Shown here piece by piece: positions 6,848 to 16,314 of a DNA stretch of 64,000 bases (positions are counted from its first letter, which is position 1; each line of letters starts with the position of its first letter). A model generated the notes under the pieces. It saw only the letters and a program-made list of their open reading frames with translations. It was not told the origin of the DNA and ran no database searches. The stretch covers positions 1 through 64,000 of the forward strand of contig NZ_JAPCHY010000015.1 in the NCBI RefSeq assembly GCF_026107455.2, in the 5' to 3' direction. The DNA is from Xanthomonas chitinilytica (GTDB lineage: Bacteria > Pseudomonadota > Gammaproteobacteria > Xanthomonadales > Xanthomonadaceae). A program made the translations under genes and the position numbers.

Positions 6848-8482
6848 ATGCGGGAATACGACTACATCATCGTCGGCGCCGGTTCGGCCGGTTGCGTCCT
6901 CGCCAACCGGCTCAGCGAGGACCCCGGCTGCCGGGTGCTGCTGCTCGAGGCCGGCCCGCGCGACTGGCATCCCTTCATCCACATGCCCGCCGGGCTGGCG
7001 CGGCTGGTCAACAACCGCCGGCTCAACTGGAGCTACGCCACCGCCCCGGAGCCGCAACTGCAGGGACGGCGCCTGTGGTGGCCGCGCGGCAAGGTGCTGG
7101 GCGGCTCCAGCTCGATCAACGCGATGTGCTACGTGCGCGGCGTGGCCGCCGACTACGACGGCTGGGCCGCCGCCGGCGCCGACGGCTGGGACTGGGCCAG
7201 CGTGCTGCCCTACTTCCGCCGCAGCGAATGCAACGCGCGCGGCGCGGACGCGTTCCATGGCGATGCCGGGCCGCTGCACGTGGCCGACCTGCGCCACCAC
7301 AATCCGCTGTCGGCCGCCTTCGTCGAGGCCGGGCAGCAGGCCGGCCTGCCGCACAACCCCGACTTCAACGGCCCCACGCAGTTGGGCGTGGGGCTGTACC
7401 AGGTCACCCAGAAGGATGGCGCCCGCTGCTCGTCGGCCGTCGCCTATCTGGTGCCCGCACGCGGGCGCGGCAACCTGCACGTCGTCACCGGCGCGCTGGT
7501 GCAGCGGTTGCGGGTGGAGGGCGGCCGCGTGACCGGGGTGGACTACCGGCACCGTGGCCGCCCGCAACGGGCGCTTGCCGGCGCCGAGGTACTGCTCAGT
7601 GCCGGCGCCATCAATTCACCGCAATTGCTGATGCTCTCCGGCATCGGCCCGGCCGACGAACTGCACCGCCACGGGATCGACGTCCGCCTCGACCACCCGC
7701 AGGTCGGCGGCAACCTGCAGGACCACCTGGACATCTGCACCCTGCGCCACACCGTGCCGGGCGTCAGCTACGACCGCAGCAGCGAACTGAAGATCGGCCT
7801 GGACTACTTCCTGCGCGGCCGCCGTGGCGCCGGCACCAGCAACGTGGCCGAGGCCGGCGGCTTCGTCCGCTCGCGCCTGGCGCCCGACGCGCGCGCCGAC
7901 ATCCAGCTGCACTTCGTGCCGGCGATGCTCGACGACCACGGCCGCCACCGCCTGCCCGGCGACGGCTACACCCTGCACGCCTGCTACCTGCACCCGCGCA
8001 GCCGCGGCCGCATCGGCCTGGCCAGCGCCGACCCGGCCGCGCCGGCGCACATCCAGGCCAACTACCTGGGCGACGCCGACGGCTTCGACCTGAAGATGAT
8101 GGTCGAGTGCGCCAGGATCGCCCGCGACATCCTCGCCCAGCCGGCGTTCGACCGCTGGCGCGGCGCGCCGATCTTCCCGGAGCGCGACGACCTCGACGAC
8201 GCGGGGCTGGCCGCATTCGTGCGCGCCAAGGCCGAGACCATCTACCACCCGATCGGCACCTGCCGCATGGGCCGCGACGACGGTGCCGTGGTCGACCCGC
8301 AGCTGCGCCTGCGCGGGCTCGACGGCCTGCGCGTGGTCGATGCCTCGGTGATGCCGACGCTGCTCAGCGGCAACACCAACGCGCCGACGATCATGCTGGC
8401 CGAACGCGCGTCCGACCTGATCCGCGGCCGCGCGCCGCCGCCGTTGCACGCACCGGTGACGGCGGCGTGCGAACCGGCGTAG
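6848..8482 (+). CDS. GMC-family FAD-dependent oxidoreductase (choline/alcohol dehydrogenase type)
   Basis: The 544-residue protein begins with the FAD-binding fold (DYIIVGAGSAGCVLANRLSE, GAGSAG at residues 11-16). It carries the GMC signatures PRGKVLGGSSSINAM and GAINSPQLLMLSGIGP. The C-terminal active-site region includes HPIGTCRMG and a GNTNAPT segment that supplies the second catalytic residue (Asn). Length and motifs match BetA/AlkJ-type dehydrogenases, which oxidise primary alcohols such as choline or medium-chain alcohols using FAD. No betB, betI or alk genes are adjacent, so the substrate is open. ATG 6848 has a GGGGAAGG Shine-Dalgarno. It stops 3 bp before the end of the convergent M48 gene. 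Confidence 0.88.
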   Translation: MREYDYIIVGAGSAGCVLANRLSEDPGCRVLLLEAGPRDWHPFIHMPAGLARLVNNRRLNWSYATAPEPQLQGRRLWWPRGKVLGGSSSINAMCYVRGVAADYDGWAAAGADGWDWASVLPYFRRSECNARGADAFHGDAGPLHVADLRHHNPLSAAFVEAGQQAGLPHNPDFNGPTQLGVGLYQVTQKDGARCSSAVAYLVPARGRGNLHVVTGALVQRLRVEGGRVTGVDYRHRGRPQRALAGAEVLLSAGAINSPQLLMLSGIGPADELHRHGIDVRLDHPQVGGNLQDHLDICTLRHTVPGVSYDRSSELKIGLDYFLRGRRGAGTSNVAEAGGFVRSRLAPDARADIQLHFVPAMLDDHGRHRLPGDGYTLHACYLHPRSRGRIGLASADPAAPAHIQANYLGDADGFDLKMMVECARIARDILAQPAFDRWRGAPIFPERDDLDDAGLAAFVRAKAETIYHPIGTCRMGRDDGAVVDPQLRLRGLDGLRVVDASVMPTLLSGNTNAPTIMLAERASDLIRGRAPPPLHAPVTAACEPA

Positions 8483-8485
8483 CGC

Positions 8486-10405
8486 TCAGGCCACCTGCAG
8501 CATCGCCGGCAGCGGGCAATGCAGCACGCCGCAGATCGTCCGCAGCAGTTCGGCCTCGGCCACGCTGACGCGATGGTTGTGGCCGATGGTGGCGGTGACC
8601 GACTCGACCAGTACCTGCTTGGCCAGCGGGTCCAGCGCATCCAGCGGCGCCCACACCGCATCCAGCGCCAGCACCCCGGCGGCCGGCGGCGCATAGGGCA
8701 GGTGATCCTGCGGCAGCACCCGCTGCAGGCCGGCCAGGTAGGCGCGCTGCGCTTCCATCGGCGAATCCGGATGCCCGGCCTGCGCCACCACCGCCAGCAG
8801 CGTGGCGAACTCCCGGCGTACGCCGGTGGTCTTGCGCCGGCCGAAGTGCAGGTGCTGCGAGGGATCCAGCGCCGCGCGCACCTGCACCTGCAGCAGCCGC
8901 GAGAGGCAGTACTCGAACAGCGACACGCGGCCGTCGGCGTGGCTGAGCGCATCGATGGTGTCCAGGAACAGCTGCAGCTGCGGGCGCGGCTGCGCCCGCA
9001 GGGCGGCGAACGTCAGCGACGCCAGCGGCAATCGCAATGCCGGGTGCAGCGACGCCAGCCGCCGCGCCAGTTCCGCGCTGCGATCGGCCAGCCCGGCGCC
9101 CATGCGCGCCTCGATCTCGCCGCGCTGCCTGGCGGCGATGCCGGCATCGGCATCCAGCAGCAGGGCCATCAGCAGCGGCATCGCCGCCTCGCGGTCGCGC
9201 GCCAGTACGCGCAGATCCTCGGGCAGGCTGCCGGACAGCTGGGACGCACGCCGGTAATCGTCGTCGCCCGGCGAGGCCACCTGTGCGGACACCTGCGCCG
9301 GATCCAGCGCCATCCCGGCGTCATGCCGCGGCAACGGCGGCGGCGCGGCGCGCGAGGCCGGTGCCAACCCCCCGTCCAGCCCCATCAAGCGGTCCTCTTC
9401 CAGGCCATCGGGCGGCGCCGCCCGCCAGCGCGTCTGCAACTGCTGCAGCTGTTCCGGGCGGAATGAAGGATCGAGCAGGCGGATCCGCTCGGGCAACGGC
9501 GGATGGGTGGCGAACCAGCGCGAGAACGCGCGGCCCTCGCCGAACAGCATGTGGCTGACCTCCTCGGCCCCGGCCTCGTCGCGCAGCGTCGAGCCATCGG
9601 ACAGGCCGCCGATCTTCTTCAGCGCACCGACCAGCCCCGCCGTCTGCCGGGTGAACTGCACCGCCGAGGCATCGGCCAGCAGCTCGCGCTGGCGGCTCAC
9701 CGCCGCCTTGATCAAACGTCCGAAGAACACGCCGATGCTGCCGATCACCAGCGCCGCCACGCCCATCACCAGCACCACCGACAGGTCGCGCGAGCGCCGG
9801 CCCACGCCCAGCTGCAGCACCTTGCGACCGATCACGCTGAGCATCAGGATGCCGAACAGCACGCCCATCAGGCGGATGTTCAGGCGCATGTCGCCGTTGA
9901 GGATGTGGCTGAACTCGTGCGCGATCACGCCCTGCAGTTCGTCGCGGTTGAGCCGCTCCAGGCAGCCGCGGGTGACGGCGATCGCCGCGTCGGCCGGCGA
10001 GTAGCCGGCGGCGAAGGCATTGATCCCGCTCTCTTCTTCCAGCACGTACAGCTTCGGCATCGGCACGCCCGAGGCGATGGCGATCTCCTCGACCACGTTG
10101 CGCAGCCGCCGCAGCTGCAGGTCGCGCGTATCCGCCGGCACCTCGCGCCCGCCCAGCTGCAGCGCCACCGCCTCGCCGCCGCCGCGCAGCGAGGCGACGC
10201 GGTACAGCGAGCCCAGCCCGATCACCGCCAGCGTCAGCACCGTGAACAGCAGCATCACCGCAGCGCTGTTCGGGCCCCAGCCACCGCTGAAGAACAGCAC
10301 CGCCAGATCGACCGCGACGACGATGCCGGCCACCGCCAGTGCGAACAGCACCACCAGCCGCGTCGAACTGCGACGCGCCCGGGCCTGGTGTTCAAAGAAA
10401 TTCAT
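8486..10405 (-). CDS. M48-family membrane metalloprotease with C-terminal extension
   Basis: The 639-residue protein has an HtpX-like N-terminal half: membrane segments near 17-36 and 49-66, the zinc-binding HEFSH at 163-167, further membrane segments near 178-195 and 206-228, and the third zinc ligand in RQRELLADASAV (Glu241). These show an integral inner-membrane protease with a cytoplasmic active site. E. coli HtpX has about 293 residues; here some 330 more follow residue 310. The extension contains two stretches of acidic TerB-like pattern (SHADGRVSLFEYCLSRLL, and NHRVSVAEAELLRTICGVL at the end). The upstream lemA gene on the same strand, 70 bp away, completes the common LemA-M48 pair, thought to act in membrane protein quality control. 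Confidence 0.87.
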   Translation of the reverse strand: MNFFEHQARARRSSTRLVVLFALAVAGIVVAVDLAVLFFSGGWGPNSAAVMLLFTVLTLAVIGLGSLYRVASLRGGGEAVALQLGGREVPADTRDLQLRRLRNVVEEIAIASGVPMPKLYVLEEESGINAFAAGYSPADAAIAVTRGCLERLNRDELQGVIAHEFSHILNGDMRLNIRLMGVLFGILMLSVIGRKVLQLGVGRRSRDLSVVLVMGVAALVIGSIGVFFGRLIKAAVSRQRELLADASAVQFTRQTAGLVGALKKIGGLSDGSTLRDEAGAEEVSHMLFGEGRAFSRWFATHPPLPERIRLLDPSFRPEQLQQLQTRWRAAPPDGLEEDRLMGLDGGLAPASRAAPPPLPRHDAGMALDPAQVSAQVASPGDDDYRRASQLSGSLPEDLRVLARDREAAMPLLMALLLDADAGIAARQRGEIEARMGAGLADRSAELARRLASLHPALRLPLASLTFAALRAQPRPQLQLFLDTIDALSHADGRVSLFEYCLSRLLQVQVRAALDPSQHLHFGRRKTTGVRREFATLLAVVAQAGHPDSPMEAQRAYLAGLQRVLPQDHLPYAPPAAGVLALDAVWAPLDALDPLAKQVLVESVTATIGHNHRVSVAEAELLRTICGVLHCPLPAMLQVA

Positions 10406-10475
10406 CCGTCCTCCCCACGCGCAAGCGGCCCCGGCCGCACCTGTCCGCGGGGCCGGGGCCTGCAGACGGCCACGA

Positions 10476-11081
10476 TCAGAACTGTACCCGCGGCGCCTCG
10501 CGCACCTGCGCCTGTTTCTCCGCCGGGATGTCGAGCAGCGCCGCCGCCGCGAAGCCGAAGCTGTTGGCCACCACGCTGGCCGGGAACACCTCGCGCTGGT
10601 TGTTGTAGGACATCACCGCGTCGTTGTAGGCCTGGCGGGCGAAGGCGACCTTGTTCTCGGTGCTGCTCAGTTCCTCGCTGAGCTGCATCATGTTCTGGTT
10701 GGCCTTCAGGTCCGGATACGCCTCGGCCACCGCCATCAGCCGTCCCAGCACGCCGTTCAACTGGCCCTGCGACGCCGCCAGCTGCGCCATGCCCGCGGCA
10801 TCGCCCGGGTCGGCCTTGGCCGCCGCCAGCCCCGCCTGGGCGGCGCTGCGCGCGGCGATCACCGCCTCCAGCGTCTCGCGCTCATGGCCCATGTAGGCCT
10901 TGGCGGTCTCCACCAGGTTGGGGATCAGGTCGAAGCGGCGTTGCAGCTGCACATCGATCTGCGCAAACGCGTTGCGATAGGCGTTACGGGCCCGGACCAG
11001 GCCGTTGTAGAGGCCCACGCCCCACCCGGCAACGACCACCAGGAGACCCAGAAATGCCAACAGTATCAATGTGATGCCCAT
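10476..11081 (-). CDS. lemA: LemA family protein
   Basis: The 201-residue protein has a single N-terminal membrane segment (about residues 3-23) and the conserved LemA body: YNGLVRARNAYRNAFAQIDVQLQRRFDLIPNLVETAKAYM, then a long helical region ending in YNNQREVFPASVVANSFGF. LemA proteins are membrane-anchored helical bundles of unknown biochemical role, very often encoded beside M48 proteases as here (70-bp gap, same strand). Co-transcription is likely. A sequence-only assignment to the family is secure; function is not. Confidence 0.92.
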   Translation of the reverse strand: MGITLILLAFLGLLVVVAGWGVGLYNGLVRARNAYRNAFAQIDVQLQRRFDLIPNLVETAKAYMGHERETLEAVIAARSAAQAGLAAAKADPGDAAGMAQLAASQGQLNGVLGRLMAVAEAYPDLKANQNMMQLSEELSSTENKVAFARQAYNDAVMSYNNQREVFPASVVANSFGFAAAALLDIPAEKQAQVREAPRVQF

Positions 11082-11160
11082 TCATCTTCTCCCCATTTGT
11101 GCAATAACAAAAAGCGGCGCTAGAATCGCGTGCAGCAGTAGCTTACAGGCATCGATCGCG

Positions 11161-12561
11161 ATGAAAGACAACCGCAGGCGCCGTCGCTTCCGTCCGGTGG
11201 CATCGGGATTGCTGGGGCTGCTGGTGCCCTTCGCACTGACTTCCACTGCGCAGACGCCGGCGACGAGCCTGGCCACGGCCGATACCCTGCCAGTCAACAT
11301 CGAAGCCATGTCGACGGTCTCGCCGACCCAGCCGCTGCCCTACCGCACCGCACTGCGCCCGGACCAGGTGCGGCCGCTGGCCCCCGGGTTCGACGTGGCC
11401 GCGTTCGAATCGATGGCGCAGCAACTCACCTATGGCGAGCGCGTTCCCGGCATGGCCGTGGCCATCGTGCAGGGCGGCCGGGTGCTCAGCGCGCGCGGCT
11501 ATGGCGTCACCGACGTCAACAACCCGCAGCCGGTCGATGCCCATACCGTGTTCCGCTTGGCGTCGCTGTCCAAGGCCTTCGCCGGCACCATGGCCGGGCT
11601 GCTGGTCAACGACGGCACCCTGCGCTGGGACAGCAAGGTCACCGACTACGTACCCGGCTTCCAGCTCAGCACGCCCGAGGCCACCCGCCGGCTCACCGTG
11701 GCCGACGTGCTCAGCCACCGCGTCGGCCTGCCGTACAACGCCTACGACCGCGACATCGAGGCCAACGCCGAGTACTACACGCTCACCCACAAGCTCGCCT
11801 CGGCGCCGCTCAAGTGCGTTCCCGGCGAGTGCTACGCCTACCAGAACGTCGCCTTCAGCCTGATCGGCGACGTGGTGTTCGCCGCCTCGGGCAGTTTCTA
11901 CGAACAGGCGGTCGAGCGCCGCCTGCTCAAGCCGCTGGGCATGAACGACGCCAGCCTGGGGCTGGCCGGCATCCAGGCCAGCTCGCGCTGGGCGCGGCCG
12001 CACGTGCGCAGCCGCAACGGCTGGGTATCGCTCAATCCCAAACCCACCTACTACCGGGTGGCGCCGGCCGCCGGCGTCAACGCCAGCGCCAGCGACATGG
12101 CGCAATGGCTGCTGGCGCAGACTGGCCACCGTCCCGACGTGCTGCCGGCGCCGCTGCTGGCCACGCTGCATGCGCCGCTGGTGAGCACGCCGGGCGAAAT
12201 GCGCTCGGGCTGGCGACGCGATCGCCTGAATTCGGCCGGCTACGCACTGGGCTGGCGCGTGTTCGACTACGCCGGACAACCGGTCGTGTTCCATGCCGGC
12301 GCGGTGCAGGGCTATCGCGGACTGGCAGCGCTGGTACCCGGCCACGACCTGGGCATCGTCATCCTGTGGAATGGCGAAAGCAGCCTGCCCACCGGATTGC
12401 TGCCGACCATCCTCGACCGTGCCATGGGCCTACCGGCGCAGCGCTGGCTCGACGTCGATACCGACTTCGGCAGCGACAACCTGATGGCCGACGGCGTCGT
12501 GCCCGAAACCAAGGACAAGAAGGGCGCTTCGGCCACCCGCGCGGTGGCCTCCCCGCGCTGA
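11161..12561 (+). CDS. Exported serine hydrolase of the beta-lactamase/class C fold
   Basis: About 466 residues from ATG 11161. An Arg-rich N-terminus followed by a hydrophobic stretch and ALTSTAQT looks like a signal peptide cleaved near residue 30. The catalytic motifs of the beta-lactamase/transpeptidase-like superfamily are visible: SxxK as S135-L-S-K138, YxN as Y227-Q-N229, and an HAG motif near residues 379-381 in VVFHAGAVQG. Such proteins act in the periplasm as esterases, D-aminopeptidases, carboxypeptidases or beta-lactamases, so a specific substrate is not claimed. The upstream in-frame ATG at 11071 would add 30 residues overlapping lemA without a signal-like sequence. The terminator at 12591-12620 closes the unit. 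Confidence 0.85.
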   Translation: MKDNRRRRRFRPVASGLLGLLVPFALTSTAQTPATSLATADTLPVNIEAMSTVSPTQPLPYRTALRPDQVRPLAPGFDVAAFESMAQQLTYGERVPGMAVAIVQGGRVLSARGYGVTDVNNPQPVDAHTVFRLASLSKAFAGTMAGLLVNDGTLRWDSKVTDYVPGFQLSTPEATRRLTVADVLSHRVGLPYNAYDRDIEANAEYYTLTHKLASAPLKCVPGECYAYQNVAFSLIGDVVFAASGSFYEQAVERRLLKPLGMNDASLGLAGIQASSRWARPHVRSRNGWVSLNPKPTYYRVAPAAGVNASASDMAQWLLAQTGHRPDVLPAPLLATLHAPLVSTPGEMRSGWRRDRLNSAGYALGWRVFDYAGQPVVFHAGAVQGYRGLAALVPGHDLGIVILWNGESSLPTGLLPTILDRAMGLPAQRWLDVDTDFGSDNLMADGVVPETKDKKGASATRAVASPR

Positions 12562-12590
12562 CCACGGCGGCGGCGGCGGGCATCGGGAAG

Positions 12591-12620
12591 AGAGGCGGCG
12601 CGAGCCGCCTCTTGCGTTTG
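12591..12620 (+). terminator. Terminator of the serine hydrolase gene
   Basis: AGAGGCGGC (12591-12599) pairs with GCCGCCTCT (12604-12612) across a GCGA tetraloop, followed by TGCGTTTG. The T-tract is weak but the stem is perfect and starts 30 bp after the stop codon. Confidence 0.7.
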
Positions 12621-12709
12621 CGGCGCCCGGCGGCGCCGTCGCCTTGCATGGCCGCCATGCCGAACCGCGCATGGAAGCAGAGCATACCCACCCGGGCTGG
12701 TCGAAAAGC

Positions 12710-12772
12710 TCGCGACTGACGTCGCGCCTACAACACACTCCTGCCCTTTACAGGAGCGACGTCAGTCGCGAC
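12710..12772. repeat. REP doublet (REPIN-like), copy A
   Basis: TCGCGACTGACGTCGCGCCTACA (minus-oriented, 12710-12732) faces TACAGGAGCGACGTCAGTCGCGACC (12749-12772) across 16 bp. Each half is itself palindromic (GCGAC-GTCA-GTCGC). The same two halves recur at 35764-35881. Paired inverted REPs of this kind are mobilised in trans by RAYT transposases in gammaproteobacteria; no RAYT gene is in the window. Confidence 0.8.
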
Positions 12773-12809
12773 CACCGCCGGGTCATCGACTCTCCTGGCG
12801 ATGCCCCAT

Positions 12810-12846
12810 AAAAAAACTCCCTCCCCGCTGGGCATCGGGGAAGGAG
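12810..12846 (-). terminator. Terminator of the histone-like gene
   Basis: On the minus strand CTCCTTCCCCG pairs with CGGGGAGGGAG (one A-G mismatch) and a run of seven T residues follows (12809-12816 region). It begins about 27 bp after the stop codon. Confidence 0.85.
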
Positions 12847-12872
12847 CTTCAGGTACGGCTATCGGGATTGGA

Positions 12873-13391
12873 TCAGATCAGCGGTGCCGGGGTGGCCGGA
12901 AGCGCGACCGGCGCGACCTTCTTCTTGCGGGCGGCCGGCTTCTTCTTCGCGACCTTCTTGGCGGCCGGCTTCTTGGCGGCTACCTTCTTCGCGGCCTTCT
13001 TGGCAGCCGGCTTCTTGGCGGCGGCCTTCTTCGCGCTCTTCTTCACCGCCTTCTTGGCGACGGCCTTCTTGGCGGCCTTCTTCACCGTCTTCTTGGCGGC
13101 GGCCTTCTTGGCGGTCTTCTTCACCGCCTTCTTGGCAACAGCCTTCTTGGCGGCCTTCTTCACGGTCTTCTTGGCAGCCGCCTTCTTCGCGGTCTTCTTC
13201 ACTGCCTTCTTTGCTGCTGCCTTCTTTGCAACCTTCTTCACCGTCTTCTTGGCCGCAGCCTTCTTCACGGTCTTCTTGGCGGCCGCCTTCTTGGCGACCT
13301 TCTTCACGGTCTTCTTGGCAGCCGCCTTCTTGGCGACCTTCTTCACCGCCTTTTTGGCGGCCGGCTTTTTCGCAGCTTTCTTCGTGGCCAT
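12873..13391 (-). CDS. Histone H1-like lysine/alanine-rich repeat protein
   Basis: 172 residues from ATG 13389-13391 (GAGGAG Shine-Dalgarno upstream), starting MATKKAAKK. Nearly the whole protein is built of degenerate KKAAAKK(T/A)VKK-type pentads and dodecads, ending in a short hydrophobic tail (VALPATPAPLI). Composition and repeats match eukaryotic H1 C-terminal tails, chlamydial Hc2 and the histone-like proteins common in Xanthomonadaceae. It should bind DNA or RNA through its lysines, and may compact the nucleoid or affect transcription. The repetitive DNA (CTTCTTGGCGGCC-like units) is prone to slippage, so length is expected to vary between strains. The alternative upstream in-frame start would add an unrelated Arg-rich stretch and is rejected. 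Confidence 0.85.
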   Translation of the reverse strand: MATKKAAKKPAAKKAVKKVAKKAAAKKTVKKVAKKAAAKKTVKKAAAKKTVKKVAKKAAAKKAVKKTAKKAAAKKTVKKAAKKAVAKKAVKKTAKKAAAKKTVKKAAKKAVAKKAVKKSAKKAAAKKPAAKKAAKKVAAKKPAAKKVAKKKPAARKKKVAPVALPATPAPLI

Positions 13392-13504
13392 GTGATGGCT
13401 CCTCGTCAGTGATCTATGGAGTTGAAACGCCCAGTTGAAGCAAACCCGCCGCCGGTGGCCGCGGGGTCCGCCGACGCGTCGCGCGCGTCGTGACGGATAC
13501 AGAA

Positions 13505-13533
13505 ACACCCGCATCGAACGCCGATACGGGTGT
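13505..13533. other. Hairpin in the leader of the histone-like gene
   Basis: ACACCCG-C-ATCG (13505-13516) pairs with CGAT-A-CGGGTGT (13522-13533) over a 5-nt loop, with one C-A mismatch. On the minus strand it lies within the predicted 5' leader of the histone-like mRNA and is followed by TTTCTGT. It could be an attenuator or a stabilising structure; this is inference. Confidence 0.4.
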
Positions 13534-13677
13534 CGTGTCTGAATTGATTCCAGGTTTTGCGGAAGGAAGCGAACCCTGCTCCACCATCATCGGACTCGTG
13601 GCGGATTTCCAAGTTGTGCTTCGCGTCTGGATGTTGATCCGGCTCACTCTCTTCCGCAGGCAAGGTCTGCTGGGCGA

Positions 13678-13706
13678 AACCTAATCACGGTTTTTTTTAC
13701 TGTCAA
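13678..13706 (-). promoter_or_regulatory. Sigma-70 promoter for the histone-like gene
   Basis: On the minus strand TTGACA (13701-13706) is followed by a 17-bp A-rich spacer and TAGGTT (13678-13683). The -35 is perfect and the spacing optimal. Transcription would begin near 13670, giving a leader of about 280 nt before the ATG at 13391. Confidence 0.65.
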
Positions 13707-14220
13707 CAGTCTCTGCGCAACTTTTTCGCGGCGCGGCCTTGCGCCCGTCCCGCGGCACCGACCGCAGCGTATCGCCGTCGCCGCATGCAGGTTGCCACCG
13801 GTGCGACGAACGCAACCAGGCGACAACAAGAAAACACGGGAAATACCGCACTTTTCTTTCGATGCATGCATCGCGCGCGTTGCGGAAGCCATGCCGCTCC
13901 GTGCGCTGCAACCTGCCGGCGCGAGCGGCGCGACTGCGTTGTAAGCCCATGCAAAAAAGTTTGATCCGGCCGCCGGGTTTCGGCGGCGCATCGATGCAAA
14001 TGCGCAAAAGTGCGCAAGCTTTTCTGGAACGCTTCGGCCGCAACGAGGCGACGGCAGAGACGGAAACGGACGACGGCACGGGTGCGCGCGGACGCGTCCG
14101 GATTCGTCGTCGACGGTCGCCCCTGCATCGACATGTCCGCCGCGATGCGAACGATGCGGCTCCGGCTTCGTCACGCGCCGATGACATCGCCGGCACGGCA
14201 CACGCGACCACCCCGCCGGC
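13707..14220. other. Intergenic stretch, no gene recognised
   Basis: About 510 bp between the histone promoter and the gcvH terminator. Several overlapping open frames exist on both strands, but they are Arg-rich, lack homologous-looking motifs and lack convincing ribosome-binding sites. No tRNA, repeat array or clear regulatory structure was seen. Confidence 0.5.
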
Positions 14221-14254
14221 GAAAACGAAAACGGCCGCACATGGCGGCCGTTTC
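14221..14254 (-). terminator. Terminator of gcvH
   Basis: On the minus strand AAACGGCCGC pairs perfectly with GCGGCCGTTT (14229-14238 and 14244-14253) over a 5-nt loop, followed by TCGTTTTC. It lies 25 bp after the gcvH stop. Confidence 0.8.
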
Positions 14255-14278
14255 GCAGGTCACTGGAAAGAAGCGCGA

Positions 14279-14674
14279 TCAGTGGCTGTCGTCTTCCAGC
14301 AGTTCGGCGTAGTCGTCCGGACCCAGCAGTTCGTTCAACTGCTCCGGGTCGTCGATCTGCACCACGAAGATCCAGCCTTCGCCGTAGGCATCCTCGTTGA
14401 TGGTCTCCGGCTTGTCGCTCAGCGCGGTGTTGACCTCGACGACGGTGCCGGTGACCGGGCTGTAGACGTCCGAGGCCGCCTTCACCGACTCGACCACCGC
14501 CGCACCGGCGCCGGCCTCGACGGTATCGCCCACGCCGGGCAGTTCGACGTAGACCAGGTCGCCCAGCAAGCCCTGGGCATGGTCGGAAATACCCACGGTG
14601 ACGCGGCCGTTGCCTTCGGCGCGCGCCCATTCGTGGGACTTGAGGAATTTGAGGTCGCCGGGGATCTCGCTCAT
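14279..14674 (-). CDS. gcvH: Glycine cleavage system H protein
   Basis: The 131-residue protein is full length for GcvH. The lipoylation site is visible as [12 protein letters not shown], with Lys65 the attachment residue, and the N-terminal KSHEWAR segment is typical. The lipoyl arm carries the aminomethyl group between GcvP, GcvT and Lpd in glycine breakdown to CO2, NH3 and a C1 unit on tetrahydrofolate. gcvT lies 85 bp upstream on the same strand, so a gcvT-gcvH unit is likely. gcvP is not in the window. Confidence 0.97.
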   Translation of the reverse strand: MSEIPGDLKFLKSHEWARAEGNGRVTVGISDHAQGLLGDLVYVELPGVGDTVEAGAGAAVVESVKAASDVYSPVTGTVVEVNTALSDKPETINEDAYGEGWIFVVQIDDPEQLNELLGPDDYAELLEDDSH

Positions 14675-14759
14675 GGAACTGCTCCGAAAAGAACGGTGGT
14701 CGGGGAAGGCCTGGAAAAGCCGGGGGCTAGTTTAGCCAACAGATGCGTCGGCGTCCGCC

Positions 14760-15866
<1,107 letters not shown>

Positions 15867-15964
15867 GAACCGGATCCGGGCAAAGATGGAAGCCCGGCAT
15901 TATCCCAGATGGCACCACGCAACGCCCGCGGCGTCGCAGCGGCGGGATGCCGCCGCGAGCCGGA

Positions 15965-16270
15965 TCAGAACGGTATGCGGCCGCGCAGGATGTCGCCGAA
16001 CATCGCCCAGTCGCCGGCGAACGAATAGAACGGGTGGCGGAAGGTGGCCGGCCGGTTCTTCTCGAAGAAGAAGTGCCCGACCCAGGCGAAACCGTAGCCG
16101 CAGGCCAGCGCGGCCAGCAGCCACCAGGGATTGCCGTCGAGCACGGCCACCGCCACCAGCAGCAGTACCCCGCAGCTGCCGACGAAGTGCAGCCGCCGCG
16201 AGGTGCGGTTGGCGTGTTCCTGCAGGTAGAACGGATAGAACTCGCGGAAGCTGGCGAAGCGGCGGCGCAT
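15965..16270 (-). CDS. DUF962/Mpo1-like small membrane protein
   Basis: 101 residues from ATG 16268-16270, with a GGAGAGG ribosome-binding site. Two hydrophobic segments (VGSCGVLLLVAVAVL and WWLLAALACGYGFAWVGHFF) sit between conserved FYPFYLQEHANRTSRRLHFVG and FFEKNRPATFRHPFYSFAGDW motifs. These features fit DUF962 (YGL010w/Mpo1 family); the yeast member is an Fe-dependent dioxygenase of 2-hydroxy fatty acids. Conserved His residues in HANRTSRRLHF and VGHFFFEKNRP could be the metal ligands. Bacterial function is not established. Confidence 0.83.
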   Translation of the reverse strand: MRRRFASFREFYPFYLQEHANRTSRRLHFVGSCGVLLLVAVAVLDGNPWWLLAALACGYGFAWVGHFFFEKNRPATFRHPFYSFAGDWAMFGDILRGRIPF

Positions 16271-16314
16271 GGCGGACCTCTCCGGGTGGACGTGCGCCGG
16301 CAGCATAGCGCGGC

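Larger units (their letters stand above)
12562..12872. other. Convergent intergenic region: two terminators and a REP doublet
   Basis: 311 bp between the serine hydrolase (+) and the histone-like gene (-). In order it holds the plus-strand terminator (12591-12620), an inverted REP pair (12710-12772) and the minus-strand terminator (12810-12846). No coding sequence is supported. Confidence 0.7.

Noticed and set aside
13490-13684. Plus-strand 64-codon frame between the histone-like gene and its promoter
   Set aside because: It lies antisense to the predicted histone leader, lacks a ribosome site and crosses the promoter hexamers. Kept only as a possibility.
13707-14220. Minus-strand frames of 140-176 codons between gcvH and the histone-like gene
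   Set aside because: They are mutually overlapping, rich in Arg/Cys/Ala, lack motifs, and lie beyond the gcvH terminator without a promoter of their own.
15867-15960. Glycine riboswitch upstream of gcvT
   Set aside because: The leader is short and no tandem aptamer cores or typical conserved segments could be seen.
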